Notes: generated by a model not told the origin, from the letters alone. A DNA stretch of 25,758 nt from Bacillota bacterium (GCA_023415915.1 JAEZIZ010000069.1:1-25758), one strand, 5' to 3'. Positions 5,520-13,560 are shown, counted from the stretch's first letter. Numbers and translations: made by a program.

Positions 5520-8483
5520 TTATTCCACCGCGTTCTCGAGCATCTGTATCTGCTCCGGCGTCAGCGAAAGGTTATTCTTCAGATCGTTGACAACCGCTTT
5601 ACCGCGCTTTGCGGCAAAATTCTTCATAGCGTTCACATCCGCTTCCCATTTGTCGGGCGTTGGCCGCTCGTCGCTCCAGCGCTGATACTCCGCCGCAACC
5701 TCGCCGCGCAACAGGTTCGCCGCTTCGTCTATCATAGCGGTAACGCGCTCGGTATTATATATTTCCTTAAGCGCCCACGCGAACCTCTCTATAAACGCGT
5801 CCTTCCACGGCGTGTATTTCAGCAGCGCGTTGAAAATGTCGGAACCGGTTGTTTTCGGATCCATACGCTTCGCAACCGTGTCGAACGAATAGAATGAGAT
5901 ATCGAGGTCCTGATATATCTGTTTCCATTTTCCGTCCGGCGGTATCTGATAGAACTGAACATTGCCAACATCGTTGTTGGCGATGTATATCTCGTTTATA
6001 ATGAAGTCCATAAAGCTGTCGGTATCGAGCCGCGCTGCGACCCAATCGTAGTTTTCCTTTGCCGACATATCATGCGTGCTTATGTAATTGTATATCTCCT
6101 TGTACCCTTCGCTCGATCCATTGTTAACCTGAGTGAAGCCTTTAGCAAGGTTGATTGCGTCAATCACGCTCTTGTCTGTGACGCCCTCGTGCTGGGCGAC
6201 CATGTACTTGTTGCGTTTCTCCATCATGTAGTACACGCCCCAGTATTTGCCGTCAATATATAACACATAAGGTTTGGCTGCCTGCGTCAAAACGTTCATC
6301 TGTCCGTCCACCAGCCCCAGCGCGACGTATGTGTTCAGTTTTGTTACCATTTGGCCCTCGCGTCCGCCCGTGCGCAGTATCAGCGACTTATACTCGGTGA
6401 AATCGCGGTTTTGGAAGAACGGGTACGCCATCGTGCCATTGCCATATTGGCTGCGCGCGTATATCGCGAAGGATCTTTGCTCCCTCAGCGAAAGCGTCAG
6501 CCCTCCTGTCATAGTAAGGCCTATATCCTGCTGAAATACCCGTTGGCCGCTTTCATCGTATACCTCAAACGACGCGGGTACTTCGGTATCGCTCTGGAAA
6601 TTCGCGTTGGTGTATAAACCATTGCTGTCTTTGGTAGCGTTAGGCCCCGGCATGTATATGCCGTTCGTCGGATCAAATAGCAAATGTTCATCCGTTACAA
6701 TTGAGACAACGGGAAGCGTGTGCGCCGCGCCTATGAAATATGTGCCCGTCGCCACCGGGCTTTCTATATAGCCTTCCCTGAACGCTTTGGCTCTAATTGG
6801 CGTCGTCTTGTCTATCGTTAACGGCCCCGAGTACTTATTTGAGCTCTGTGACGGAGTGCTGCCGTCCGTAGTGTAATATATTTCGGCCCCTTCCGCGGAA
6901 AAAAGCGACAGCTGTATGGCGCCGTCGTATTTACCGGGCTGCTGGTCAAACTGCACGTCGCTCACAAACCCCGCCTTGCCGCCGGTATTCGCAGCGCCCG
7001 GCGTAGGCGTCTGGTAATATACAAATGCCGTCTGCCCCGCTTCCCTGCCTATTGAAACGTTCTGCGGAAGCGTTCCAATAAAGCACCTGTCAATAAGCTG
7101 GTCCTGTGCGTTAAACAGCGCTACCGTCGTACCCAGCCTGCTTAATTTGAACGGCGCGCATAATTCCTGGCCGACCGTTACGTCAACTCCCGCCGCAAGC
7201 ACTTTTACCTGCGCACCGGGCTGCAGCGTAGTGTCGGGGAAGCGGAACTTTGCGGGATTTGACGCGTTGTCCGTAAGGCCGTATCCCTTAAGGCTTACCG
7301 CGCTTGCCCCGCGGTTCTCTATTTCAATGAAATCGCTGCTGATTTGGGCGTCTCCGAATTTTATCGAGTTGTTGGAAGTCAGCACTTCGGATATTATGAT
7401 ATCGCCGAGCGCGAGCTGGTTGTTGTCTAAGAACTCGGCAAACCCCGTTTCCGTGTTGGGATACCCCGGCGTCGGCTGGCAGCCTTGTACCCATTCGCCC
7501 GAAGGCGCGCCGTCTTTTATGCCGCGCGCGTACGACCAGTCTGCGGGCACGTCGCCCACTGCTATGCTGTCCATCAGGCGACCCTGTACATCGGAAAGCA
7601 CGACAGTCGAACCGGCGGAAGACAATCTAAAATCCGCGTAAAGAGGCCCTTCTCCGCCGTAAGGAGCTTTTATGCCCGAGCAGAACACAAGCAAGGGCTG
7701 CCCCGCTTTCAGCGTAATATCGGGGAAGCGCCATTTTAACGGGTCGTTTGCATCGTCGGAGAGTCCGTACCCGTATAAGTTTACGTCCTCGCCGCCTTTG
7801 TTGATTATCTCGACCCAGTCGGTATACGCGCCGTTTGAGTCCGCTATCGTCATGTAATTCGACGGCATCACTTCGTTTATGATTACAGGTGAATCCGGCA
7901 CGGTCATCGTTGCCCTGAACGCCTCATGCCCGGCGTCGCTGTTTTCAAATCCGGGCGTGATGTAGCTCATCTGCTGCCACTCTCCGTTTACCAGCCCGTA
8001 GGAAACGTTATCAGGCATCTGGGGAATATCGACGGAATCCAAAGGTTTACCGGCGACGTTCGACATTATCAGCTTTTCGCCCTGAGAGCTCAATTTAACC
8101 GAGCTGTGTATTACGCCCTTTTCGGGGTTGTATCTGGAATTACCGGAAAGAAACACGACAAGATAGCCGCGAGCCATAATGGTTACGTTCGGAAACGGCC
8201 ATTTGTTCGGCTTTGTTTCATCGTCCGAAAGCCCGCAGTTATTCAGGCTGATATCATTGTCCGTAGTATTGTAAAACTCAACCCAGTCGCTACTGTTGCC
8301 GTTGTCGTCGGGGTATATGCCCTTGTTGCTGGTCATCACCTCGTTGATTATCACGCCCGACACTTCGGAAGCAGGAGCGGTGCTCGTGTCAGCCGAGCCA
8401 TTTAAATCAGGCAGAAAGAATATGACCCCCGCTAATACCGCGCCAATAAATAATATCATCAATATTTTTTTAAACGTCTTCAT
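5520..8483 (-). CDS. Secreted CotH-kinase-domain protein with three lamin-tail-like domains
   Basis: 987 residues. A signal or anchor helix at about 7-25 (ILMILFIGAVLAGVIFFL) is followed by three similar lamin-tail-like (LTD) domains at about 42-155, 197-310 and 358-470, each with I(I)NEVMxSN or ISEVLTSN, D(W/F)(V/I)E, and a GLxD..NP..(W/F)xFP core. A chitobiase/hexosaminidase C-terminal-like domain follows at 518-583 (AEIYYTTDGSTPS). The CotH domain spans 588-965, with YIDGKYWGVYYMMEK at 742-756, IANNDVGN at 834-841 and QDLDIS at 858-863, matching the Asn/Asp-rich metal and phosphotransfer region of the family. CotH of Bacillus phosphorylates spore coat proteins; for this secreted multidomain type the substrate is unknown. 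ATG 8483 follows AAGGGA. Between amidase and gap, each independently transcribed. Confidence 0.9.
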   Translation of the reverse strand: MKTFKKILMILFIGAVLAGVIFFLPDLNGSADTSTAPASEVSGVIINEVMTSNKGIYPDDNGNSSDWVEFYNTTDNDISLNNCGLSDDETKPNKWPFPNVTIMARGYLVVFLSGNSRYNPEKGVIHSSVKLSSQGEKLIMSNVAGKPLDSVDIPQMPDNVSYGLVNGEWQQMSYITPGFENSDAGHEAFRATMTVPDSPVIINEVMPSNYMTIADSNGAYTDWVEIINKGGEDVNLYGYGLSDDANDPLKWRFPDITLKAGQPLLVFCSGIKAPYGGEGPLYADFRLSSAGSTVVLSDVQGRLMDSIAVGDVPADWSYARGIKDGAPSGEWVQGCQPTPGYPNTETGFAEFLDNNQLALGDIIISEVLTSNNSIKFGDAQISSDFIEIENRGASAVSLKGYGLTDNASNPAKFRFPDTTLQPGAQVKVLAAGVDVTVGQELCAPFKLSRLGTTVALFNAQDQLIDRCFIGTLPQNVSIGREAGQTAFVYYQTPTPGAANTGGKAGFVSDVQFDQQPGKYDGAIQLSLFSAEGAEIYYTTDGSTPSQSSNKYSGPLTIDKTTPIRAKAFREGYIESPVATGTYFIGAAHTLPVVSIVTDEHLLFDPTNGIYMPGPNATKDSNGLYTNANFQSDTEVPASFEVYDESGQRVFQQDIGLTMTGGLTLSLREQRSFAIYARSQYGNGTMAYPFFQNRDFTEYKSLILRTGGREGQMVTKLNTYVALGLVDGQMNVLTQAAKPYVLYIDGKYWGVYYMMEKRNKYMVAQHEGVTDKSVIDAINLAKGFTQVNNGSSEGYKEIYNYISTHDMSAKENYDWVAARLDTDSFMDFIINEIYIANNDVGNVQFYQIPPDGKWKQIYQDLDISFYSFDTVAKRMDPKTTGSDIFNALLKYTPWKDAFIERFAWALKEIYNTERVTAMIDEAANLLRGEVAAEYQRWSDERPTPDKWEADVNAMKNFAAKRGKAVVNDLKNNLSLTPEQIQMLENAVE

Positions 8484-8509
8484 CGCATTCCCTTACGTTT
8501 TTTTATCTA

Positions 8510-8542
8510 CAGTATTATATACTGTTTTTTATATTGTCACAA
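8510..8542 (-). promoter_or_regulatory. Promoter of the CotH-domain gene with palindrome over the -10
   Basis: On the minus strand TTGTGA (8537-8542), 17 bases, perfect TATAAT (8514-8519). The -10 sits inside an inverted repeat CAGTAT-N3-ATACTG (8510-8524), a possible operator. Confidence 0.55.
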
Positions 8543-8688
8543 ACCATATGTTATCCGTCTTAAGTCAGGAGCTATGTTTAATATAAAAATGCTTTTATTA
8601 TCTGTTTGAGTATATCATATACATTTTTCCGTAACAATCGACGACGGCATTATTTAATGATTGTTAAAGTTCTCATACCTACCATACA

Positions 8689-8730
8689 CACCCCATCAGG
8701 CCTCACGGCTTGCCGGGGACCCCGTATTTA
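8689..8730. repeat. Hairpin repeat, copy C
   Basis: CCCCATCAGG (8691-8700), loop region CCTCACGG, CTTGCCGGGG (8709-8718), then ACCCCGTATTTA. The outer CCCC/GGGG and the inner bases pair, with two mismatches between them. The flank and loop match copies A and D. Confidence 0.75.
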
Positions 8731-8778
8731 TTCAAGCCTTGCTTTGTTCACCGACTCGTAAAATATATACCCTTGTAA

Positions 8779-8810
8779 CAAAAAAGAGTGGCTGTTCACC
8801 AACCACTCTT
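8779..8810 (-). terminator. Intrinsic terminator of gap
   Basis: On the minus strand AAGAGTGG (8810-8803) pairs with CCACTCTT (8791-8784), followed by a run of T (positions 8785-8780). It lies about 18 bases beyond the gap stop codon. Confidence 0.88.
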
Positions 8811-8827
8811 ATTCTTTGTTTTTGCTC

Positions 8828-9835
8828 TTACTTGTCTACCGAAGCTATGTGTGAAATCAGGTCGAGAACCTTGCACGAATAACCCCATTCGTTGTCATAC
8901 CAGGAAACAAGCTTTACGAAGTTCGGGTTAAGCATTATGCCTGCGTCGGCATCGAATATGCTCGTTCTGGAATCGCCGATGAAGTCGGACGAAACAACCT
9001 TATCTTCCGTATAGCCGAGTATGCCTTTGAGTTCGCCTTCGGAAGCGGCTTTTATAGCGGTCTTTATCTCTTCGTACGTAGTGGATTTTTCGAGCCTTAC
9101 AGTGAGGTCGACAACCGAAACGTCCGCAGTAGGAACCCTGAACGACATGCCGGTGAGTTTGCCGTTAAGATCGGGTATAACCTTGCCGACGGCCTTTGCC
9201 GCGCCTGTGGACGAAGGAATGATATTGAACGCAGCGCCTCTGCCGCCTCTCCAGTCCTTCTTGGAAGGCCCGTCAACCGTTTTCTGGGTAGCCGTCGTGG
9301 CGTGAACCGTCGTCATAAGCCCTTCAACTATGCCGAATTTGTCATGTATGACCTTGGCAAGAGGAGCGAGACAGTTCGTCGTGCACGAAGCATTAGAAAT
9401 TACCTTCATCTCGGGCTTGTAGGTGTTTTGGTTTACGCCCATTACGAACATCGGAGCGTCGGCCGAAGGAGCCGATATAACGACCTTCTTGGCGCCGCCT
9501 TTGAAATGTGCGCTTGCCTTTTCAACCGTTGTGAATACGCCGGTGGATTCCACGATATACTCGGCGCCGCATTCGCTCCACGGTATCTCTTCGGGGTTCA
9601 TGCATGCATACACGGCTATTTTTTTGCCGTTGACGACTATTGCGCCGTCTTCCGCTTTTGCCGTTCCTTTGAAACGGCCGTGTACCGTATCATATGTCAG
9701 CATGTAAACCATATACTCGGGATCGATAAAGGGATCGTTTATGCCGAGTATTTCGATATTGGGGTTGTCCACAGCCGCCCTGAATACCAACCTGCCGATG
9801 CGTCCAAAACCGTTGATACCAACTTTTACTGCCAT
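8828..9835 (-). CDS. gap: Glyceraldehyde-3-phosphate dehydrogenase, type I
   Basis: Oxidises and phosphorylates glyceraldehyde 3-phosphate to 1,3-bisphosphoglycerate with NAD in glycolysis, in the cytoplasm. 335 residues, the usual length. The Rossmann motif GINGFGRIGR is at 6-15, Asp34 in GINDPF is the residue expected to bind the NAD ribose, the catalytic Cys151 is in SNASCTTN, and His178 is in TTVHATTATQ. The C-terminal WYDNEWGYSCKVLDL is typical. Several stretches (KDWRGGRGAAFNIIPSS, LNGKLTGMSFRVPT) resemble the GapA group found in enterobacteria and eukaryotes. ATG 9835 has GGAGG seven bases upstream. No pgk, tpi or cggR is adjacent; the gene has its own promoter and terminator. Confidence 0.97.
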   Translation of the reverse strand: MAVKVGINGFGRIGRLVFRAAVDNPNIEILGINDPFIDPEYMVYMLTYDTVHGRFKGTAKAEDGAIVVNGKKIAVYACMNPEEIPWSECGAEYIVESTGVFTTVEKASAHFKGGAKKVVISAPSADAPMFVMGVNQNTYKPEMKVISNASCTTNCLAPLAKVIHDKFGIVEGLMTTVHATTATQKTVDGPSKKDWRGGRGAAFNIIPSSTGAAKAVGKVIPDLNGKLTGMSFRVPTADVSVVDLTVRLEKSTTYEEIKTAIKAASEGELKGILGYTEDKVVSSDFIGDSRTSIFDADAGIMLNPNFVKLVSWYDNEWGYSCKVLDLISHIASVDK

Positions 9836-9876
9836 AATATATCCTCCATAAAAAATAAATACAAACTTCTGGTTTT

Positions 9877-9905
9877 ATGATAATGCATAATTGTGAAAAA
9901 TTCAA
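9877..9905 (-). promoter_or_regulatory. Promoter of gap
   Basis: On the minus strand TTGAAT (9900-9905), 17 bases, TATCAT (9877-9882). The predicted start near 9870 gives a leader of about 35 bases that includes the GGAGG site. Confidence 0.6.
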
Positions 9906-9954
9906 CACATTTATCATAGTTAATCGATAAAAGGTCTATACAACCTGTAAAAAT

Positions 9955-10671
9955 TTATCCGGAAGAGCTTTTCATAACGCCCAGGCGGATAAAATCGCTT
10001 TCTTCAAGCCGCCGCCAGGCTCCCGTGGCAAGCCCGCCGAGCTCAAGCTCTCCTATGGCGACGCGCATTAGGTACGTAACCTTGCACCCGACCGCCTCGA
10101 ACATTTTCTTTACCTGTCTGTTCCTGCCCTCATGTATTACGACGTGCAGTTTTGATAAACCGTCTTTGCTCTCAAGTATGTCTATTTGAGCCTGCGACGT
10201 CCTTTGGCCGTCCACCATCACTCCCCGGCGGAGCTCGCTTACCGCCCGAGAGTCAAGCGCGCCTTTTACTTCCGCGTAATATTTCTTGTTTATCTCATGC
10301 TTGGGATGCGTACACCGGTAAGCAAAATCGCCGTCGCTGGTCAGTATAAGCAGCCCTTCCGTATCATAGTCCAGCCTTCCAACCGGGAACACCCTTCCCT
10401 CGACCCCTTTTATGAGATCGAGCACGGTCTTCCTTCCCCTGTCGTCCGCGCAGGAGCAAATATAGCCCGTCGGTTTGTTGAGCATTATATATACGTCCGC
10501 CTGGGGCTTTATCGCTTTACCGTCTATACGGACGTCGTCACTTTCATCTATCTCGCCGCCCATCGTTGTGACAAGCGCGCCGTTTACGGTCACTTTTCCT
10601 TCCGCGATAAGCTTGTCCGCGCCGCGTCTCGATGTAACGCCGCACGAAGCTATATACTTGTTGAGCCTCAC
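9955..10671 (-). CDS. rluB: Ribosomal large-subunit pseudouridine synthase, RluB/RsuA family
   Basis: Converts a uridine in ribosomal RNA to pseudouridine. 238 residues: an N-terminal S4 RNA-binding domain (MRLNKYIASCGVTSRR, residues 1-50), then the catalytic domain with LNKPTGY at 64-70 and GRLDYDTEGLL at 99-108, where Asp101 is the expected catalytic residue, and NRQVKKMFEAVG near the C-terminus. The start is GTG 10671, supported by GGGAGG five bases upstream. It is last in the run DUF2953-ytfJ-carboxypeptidase-rluB, 27 bases behind the carboxypeptidase. Whether it acts at the RluB site or another RsuA-family site cannot be told from sequence alone. Confidence 0.92.
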   Translation of the reverse strand: MRLNKYIASCGVTSRRGADKLIAEGKVTVNGALVTTMGGEIDESDDVRIDGKAIKPQADVYIMLNKPTGYICSCADDRGRKTVLDLIKGVEGRVFPVGRLDYDTEGLLILTSDGDFAYRCTHPKHEINKKYYAEVKGALDSRAVSELRRGVMVDGQRTSQAQIDILESKDGLSKLHVVIHEGRNRQVKKMFEAVGCKVTYLMRVAIGELELGGLATGAWRRLEESDFIRLGVMKSSSG

Positions 10672-10698
10672 AAAAACCTCCCGTTATTTCCCCGGCGC

Positions 10699-11859
10699 TT
10701 ACATATTCGGCTCTCCCCCGAGCCATCCGTTTAATATTTTTCCGAGGTTATATTTATACGAGTTTTCGCCTATGGTTTCGGGAGCCGTAAGCGTCACCGA
10801 GCATATTTGATTGCCGCCCAGCCATATGTCTATATAGCCTACGTTGTCTCCTTCGGCTACAGGCGCGTCCAGTTCATTTTCCAGGTAGATTCTTTTATCC
10901 AACAGCCCGGACTCTTCTTCCGTGAGCGGATAATAAACATCCTCATGCGTATATACCGGAAAGCCGTCTTTCACGCCGTGTTTGACTGCAACGTCGCCTA
11001 TGTATTCGCCCTTCTTTACAACGAGTTTGCTCGAATAGTTCTCAAACCCCATGTCCATAAGCTTCATGCAGTCACTAAACATATCGGGTGCGCCCAACAC
11101 TACGGATATGAGCTGAAGCCCGTCTCTTTGCGCCGATGCGCTGAGGCATCTTCCGGCAGCCTTTGTAAAGCCCGTCTTTATGCCGTTTCCGCCTTCATAC
11201 TGCCAGAGTATCTTGTTTTTGTTTTTTACGACTCTGTCCCAATCATGGCCTTCCCATGGTATTGTCTTATACTGTGTTTTCACAAGCTCGCGGAAAAAAT
11301 CGTTCTTCATAGCATAAGCGGATATTAAGGCGAGGTCGTAAGCGGTGGTATAATGGTCGTCTTCAGTTAGCCCGTTCGGATTGCAAAAATGCGTATTGTA
11401 CGCTCCTATCTCTTTTGCTTTTAAGTTCATCATCTCAACGAACTTATCCACGCCTCCCGCCACGTGTTCCGCAATAGCGACGGCTGCGTCGTTGCCCGAC
11501 GCCAGCATGAGCCCGAAAAGCATATCGCAAAGCTGTATCTTTTCCCCCGGCGACAGCCAAATGGACGAACCTTCCACTCCGCTTGCGTTAGGCCCTACTT
11601 CCACGATATCGTCAAGGTTGCAGTTCTCTATCGCAAGTATGGCGGTCATTATTTTTGTCGTCGACGCCATAGGCATCCTTTCAAAAGCGTTCTTTTCGTA
11701 CAGCACCCTGCCCGTATACGCTTCGATAAGTATCGCCGATTTCGCCGTAATTTTAATATCTTCCTTTTCTTTATCCGCGCTTGCTATGCCAGTATTATAA
11801 GCGAATACGGCGGCCATTGCCAGCATAACCGCCGTAATCCGGAATACCCTTGTTTTCAA
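10699..11859 (-). CDS. D-alanyl-D-alanine carboxypeptidase, DacB/DacF-like (PBP5 family)
   Basis: Removes the terminal D-Ala of peptidoglycan stem peptides outside the membrane, limiting cross-linking. 386 residues with a signal peptide (about 1-28, ending GIASA), then the serine peptidase S11 domain with all three active-site motifs: S66-TT-K69 (ASTTKIM), S121-G-N123 (ASGNDA) and K228-T-G230 (GIKTGFT). A PBP5-type C-terminal domain follows. The start is TTG 11859; GAGGTGG lies seven bases upstream inside the end of ytfJ, and the two genes are three bases apart. Position between ytfJ and rluB recalls dacB-spmA-spmB-rluB of Bacillus, so a spore-cortex role is plausible, but spmA and spmB are absent here. 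Confidence 0.93.
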   Translation of the reverse strand: MKTRVFRITAVMLAMAAVFAYNTGIASADKEKEDIKITAKSAILIEAYTGRVLYEKNAFERMPMASTTKIMTAILAIENCNLDDIVEVGPNASGVEGSSIWLSPGEKIQLCDMLFGLMLASGNDAAVAIAEHVAGGVDKFVEMMNLKAKEIGAYNTHFCNPNGLTEDDHYTTAYDLALISAYAMKNDFFRELVKTQYKTIPWEGHDWDRVVKNKNKILWQYEGGNGIKTGFTKAAGRCLSASAQRDGLQLISVVLGAPDMFSDCMKLMDMGFENYSSKLVVKKGEYIGDVAVKHGVKDGFPVYTHEDVYYPLTEEESGLLDKRIYLENELDAPVAEGDNVGYIDIWLGGNQICSVTLTAPETIGENSYKYNLGKILNGWLGGEPNM

Positions 11860-11862
11860 AGC

Positions 11863-12252
11863 TTATTCCACCTCTTTGCTCTTTTCCTTAAAAGCGTTTT
11901 TGAATTCCGTTATTATTTTAGGCACTGTTTCAAAAACCTTCTCCAGCATTTGTTTTCCGCCCACGGACAGCAGTTGCACTTCGTTCTCATTCACTACCAG
12001 AAAACCCACGGGGCATATCGAAATGCCCGAGCTTGCTCCGCCCGCAAACGGGTTTTGCGACTGCGCCTCCTGCGGGTTTGCCTTGGTTCCGTACTCGCCG
12101 CCGCCTGCGACAAACCCGAACGACACCTTTGACACAGGTATTATCGTGGCGCCGTCCGTAGAGATGATAGGATCGCCGACAATGGTGTTTACGTCAACCA
12201 TGTCCTTAATCTCCGCCATCGCAGTCTGCATGATATTTTCAATTGGATGCAT
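11863..12252 (-). CDS. ytfJ: Spore protein YtfJ/GerW family
   Basis: 129 residues matching the YtfJ (GerW) family in length and layout: an N-terminal helix (MHPIENIMQTAMAEIKDMVD), the segment TIVGDPIISTDGATIIPVSKVSFGF, a glycine-rich stretch, then ICPVGFLVVNENEVQLLSV. In Bacillus, GerW is needed for normal germination in some nutrients; related proteins also occur in non-sporulating bacteria, so the gene alone does not prove sporulation. ATG 12252 follows GGTGA. It overlaps the end of the DUF2953 gene by 14 bases, the same gene pair as ytfI-ytfJ in Bacillus. Confidence 0.92.
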   Translation of the reverse strand: MHPIENIMQTAMAEIKDMVDVNTIVGDPIISTDGATIIPVSKVSFGFVAGGGEYGTKANPQEAQSQNPFAGGASSGISICPVGFLVVNENEVQLLSVGGKQMLEKVFETVPKIITEFKNAFKEKSKEVE

Positions 12253-12874
12253 AAGATTTCACCGCCTGTTTTTTGTTTTTCTTGTATATTGCATATCCAA
12301 TAATAATATCTGCCGGAGTCAGCGCTATTATGCAGTTTATATGTGCAGAAAAAAACAGTTTTGAAAATTCCGGGGTTACTTTTACCCGCATCTGATGTTT
12401 ATTATTGTTAAATACGGCGCCGGCGGCGCCCGAGGCGGCGTTTAATATGCCGCAGACAATCGCAGTTAAAAAAGCGTCTTCTATACCGAGTTTTATATCA
12501 ACGGCTAAATTGAATCTTGCTTTCCTGTATATATAACTGAACGCGCTGTTCTTCTGTTTTTTGCGCAGCGACTGAAGTATCACGGTTATAAGATCAAGAA
12601 ACGCTATGTCCGTAGCCACTGTCTCTTTGATTTTCTTGACTATGTCAGGCAGCGCAATCACCGGCTTTAAGCCTTTGCGAGTAATAAGATACAACCGAAG
12701 TACCACGTCCGGCTCGCGTTTTATTACGTACTTCTTCTGCAGTTTGATTATCCCCAACAAAAAAACACTGACATTAATATTGCCGTTATCGGCAGCGACA
12801 ACAGCTTTTATCCTGACTACAAAAATCAGTATCAGTATTAACGCTACGATCATTAATATGATAATAAAAAACAA
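12239..12874 (-). CDS. ytfI: DUF2953 membrane protein (YtfI-like)
   Basis: About 211 residues. The N-terminal helix FFIIILMIVALILILIFVV anchors the protein; the rest is the DUF2953 region, with the conserved part IKLGIEDAFLTAIVCGILNAASGA about two thirds along and VTPEF followed by INCIIAL near the end. Function is unknown; the family is encoded beside ytfJ in spore-forming Firmicutes. No ATG lies at the N-terminus. TTG 12874 is preferred since AAAGG is just upstream; TTG 12895 would place the start codon inside a strong hairpin (12889-12916). The start is uncertain. Confidence 0.82.
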   Translation of the reverse strand: MFFIIILMIVALILILIFVVRIKAVVAADNGNINVSVFLLGIIKLQKKYVIKREPDVVLRLYLITRKGLKPVIALPDIVKKIKETVATDIAFLDLITVILQSLRKKQKNSAFSYIYRKARFNLAVDIKLGIEDAFLTAIVCGILNAASGAAGAVFNNNKHQMRVKVTPEFSKLFFSAHINCIIALTPADIIIGYAIYKKNKKQAVKSYASN

Positions 12875-12888
12875 CGCCCTTTCACTGC

Positions 12889-12916
12889 AGCCCAATCCCG
12901 CGGGATTTTTTGGGCT
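12889..12916. other. Strong hairpin just upstream of the DUF2953 gene start
   Basis: AGCCCAA (12889-12895) pairs with TTGGGCT (12910-12916), and inside it lies the perfect 14-base palindrome AATCCCGCGGGATT (12894-12907). On the plus strand it is followed by TTTT, as in a terminator, but no plus-strand gene is near. On the minus strand it ends about nine bases before the AAAGG site. Confidence 0.55.
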
Positions 12917-12965
12917 TTTAATAAGTGACGTTGTTATTATTATCTAATTCATGGGAATAAATACA

Positions 12966-13041
12966 CACCCCAAAAAGCCTAACGACTTTTTGGGGACCCC
13001 GTCATACATACCCCATCAAGTCTTACGTCTTGCCGTTCCCG
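12966..13041. repeat. Hairpin repeat, copies D and E
   Basis: Copy D: CCCCAAAAAG (12968-12977), loop CCTAACGA, CTTTTTGGGG (12986-12995), then ACCCCGTCATACA. Copy E follows directly: CCCCATCAAG (13011-13020), loop TCTTACGT, CTTGCCG (13029-13035), with the outer stem broken. The pair sits immediately downstream of scpB. Confidence 0.75.
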
Positions 13042-13044
13042 TTA

Positions 13045-13560
13045 TTATTCGGCTTCGTTTAACGCCGGCAGCTCATCGAGAGACGACAGCCCGAAGTGGC
13101 GCAGGAACTCGTCGCTTGTAACGTACATCATAGGGTTACCAAGAGCTTTTTTGCGCCCGGCGCGCAGTATCATGCCGTTTTCAATAAGCGCCGCGACGGA
13201 ATAATTGCATTTTACGCCTCTTATCTGCTCTATCTCAAACCTCGTTATAGGCTGCCTGTACGCTATTATCGCGAGCGTTTCAAGCAGCGACTGTGAGAGC
13301 CTTGTCTTTTTGACAGGCTGCAGCACTTTCTCGATATACTGCGTATACTCGGGGTTGGAGCAAAGCTGTATCTTGCCCTCAACTCTGTTTAACAGCACTC
13401 CGCAGCCGTTTTCCTGCCGCTCGCTTATCATCTCGTCGATAATCGCGTCAAGCTCCTCGGCACTTAATTCCAGAGCATTCGCGATATCCGACGTTTCAAC
13501 AGCATCGCCTGCAACAAACAGTATGCTCTCCACAGCTTTTTTGACAGTTTCCGCGTTCAA
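13045..13560 (-). CDS. scpB: Segregation and condensation protein B
   Basis: Partner of ScpA in the Smc-ScpAB condensin that compacts and segregates the chromosome. 171 residues forming tandem winged-helix domains: VKKAVESILFVAGDAV at the start and the diagnostic SQSLLETLAIIAYRQPITRFEIEQIRGV in the middle, followed by GRKKALGNPMMYVTS. The start is TTG 13560, overlapping the scpA stop as TTGA, with GAGG seven bases upstream. The smc gene is not in the window. Confidence 0.95.
   Translation of the reverse strand: MNAETVKKAVESILFVAGDAVETSDIANALELSAEELDAIIDEMISERQENGCGVLLNRVEGKIQLCSNPEYTQYIEKVLQPVKKTRLSQSLLETLAIIAYRQPITRFEIEQIRGVKCNYSVAALIENGMILRAGRKKALGNPMMYVTSDEFLRHFGLSSLDELPALNEAE

Larger units (their letters stand above)
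8484..8827. other. Intergenic region holding a promoter, a hairpin repeat and the gap terminator
   Basis: 344 bases without a gene. Contents in order: the promoter of the CotH-domain gene (8514-8542), an AT-rich stretch with nothing recognisable (about 8545-8685), hairpin repeat copy C (8691-8718 plus flank), and the terminator of gap (8779-8810). Confidence 0.6.

Noticed and set aside
5334..5897. Plus-strand frame of 187 codons over the amidase-CotH gap
   Set aside because: Its first part is the hairpin repeat and the rest is antisense to the CotH-domain gene; no ribosome binding site.
13557..13560. Frameshift between scpA and scpB
   Set aside because: The four-base TTGA overlap with a ribosome binding site is normal translational coupling; both proteins are full length.
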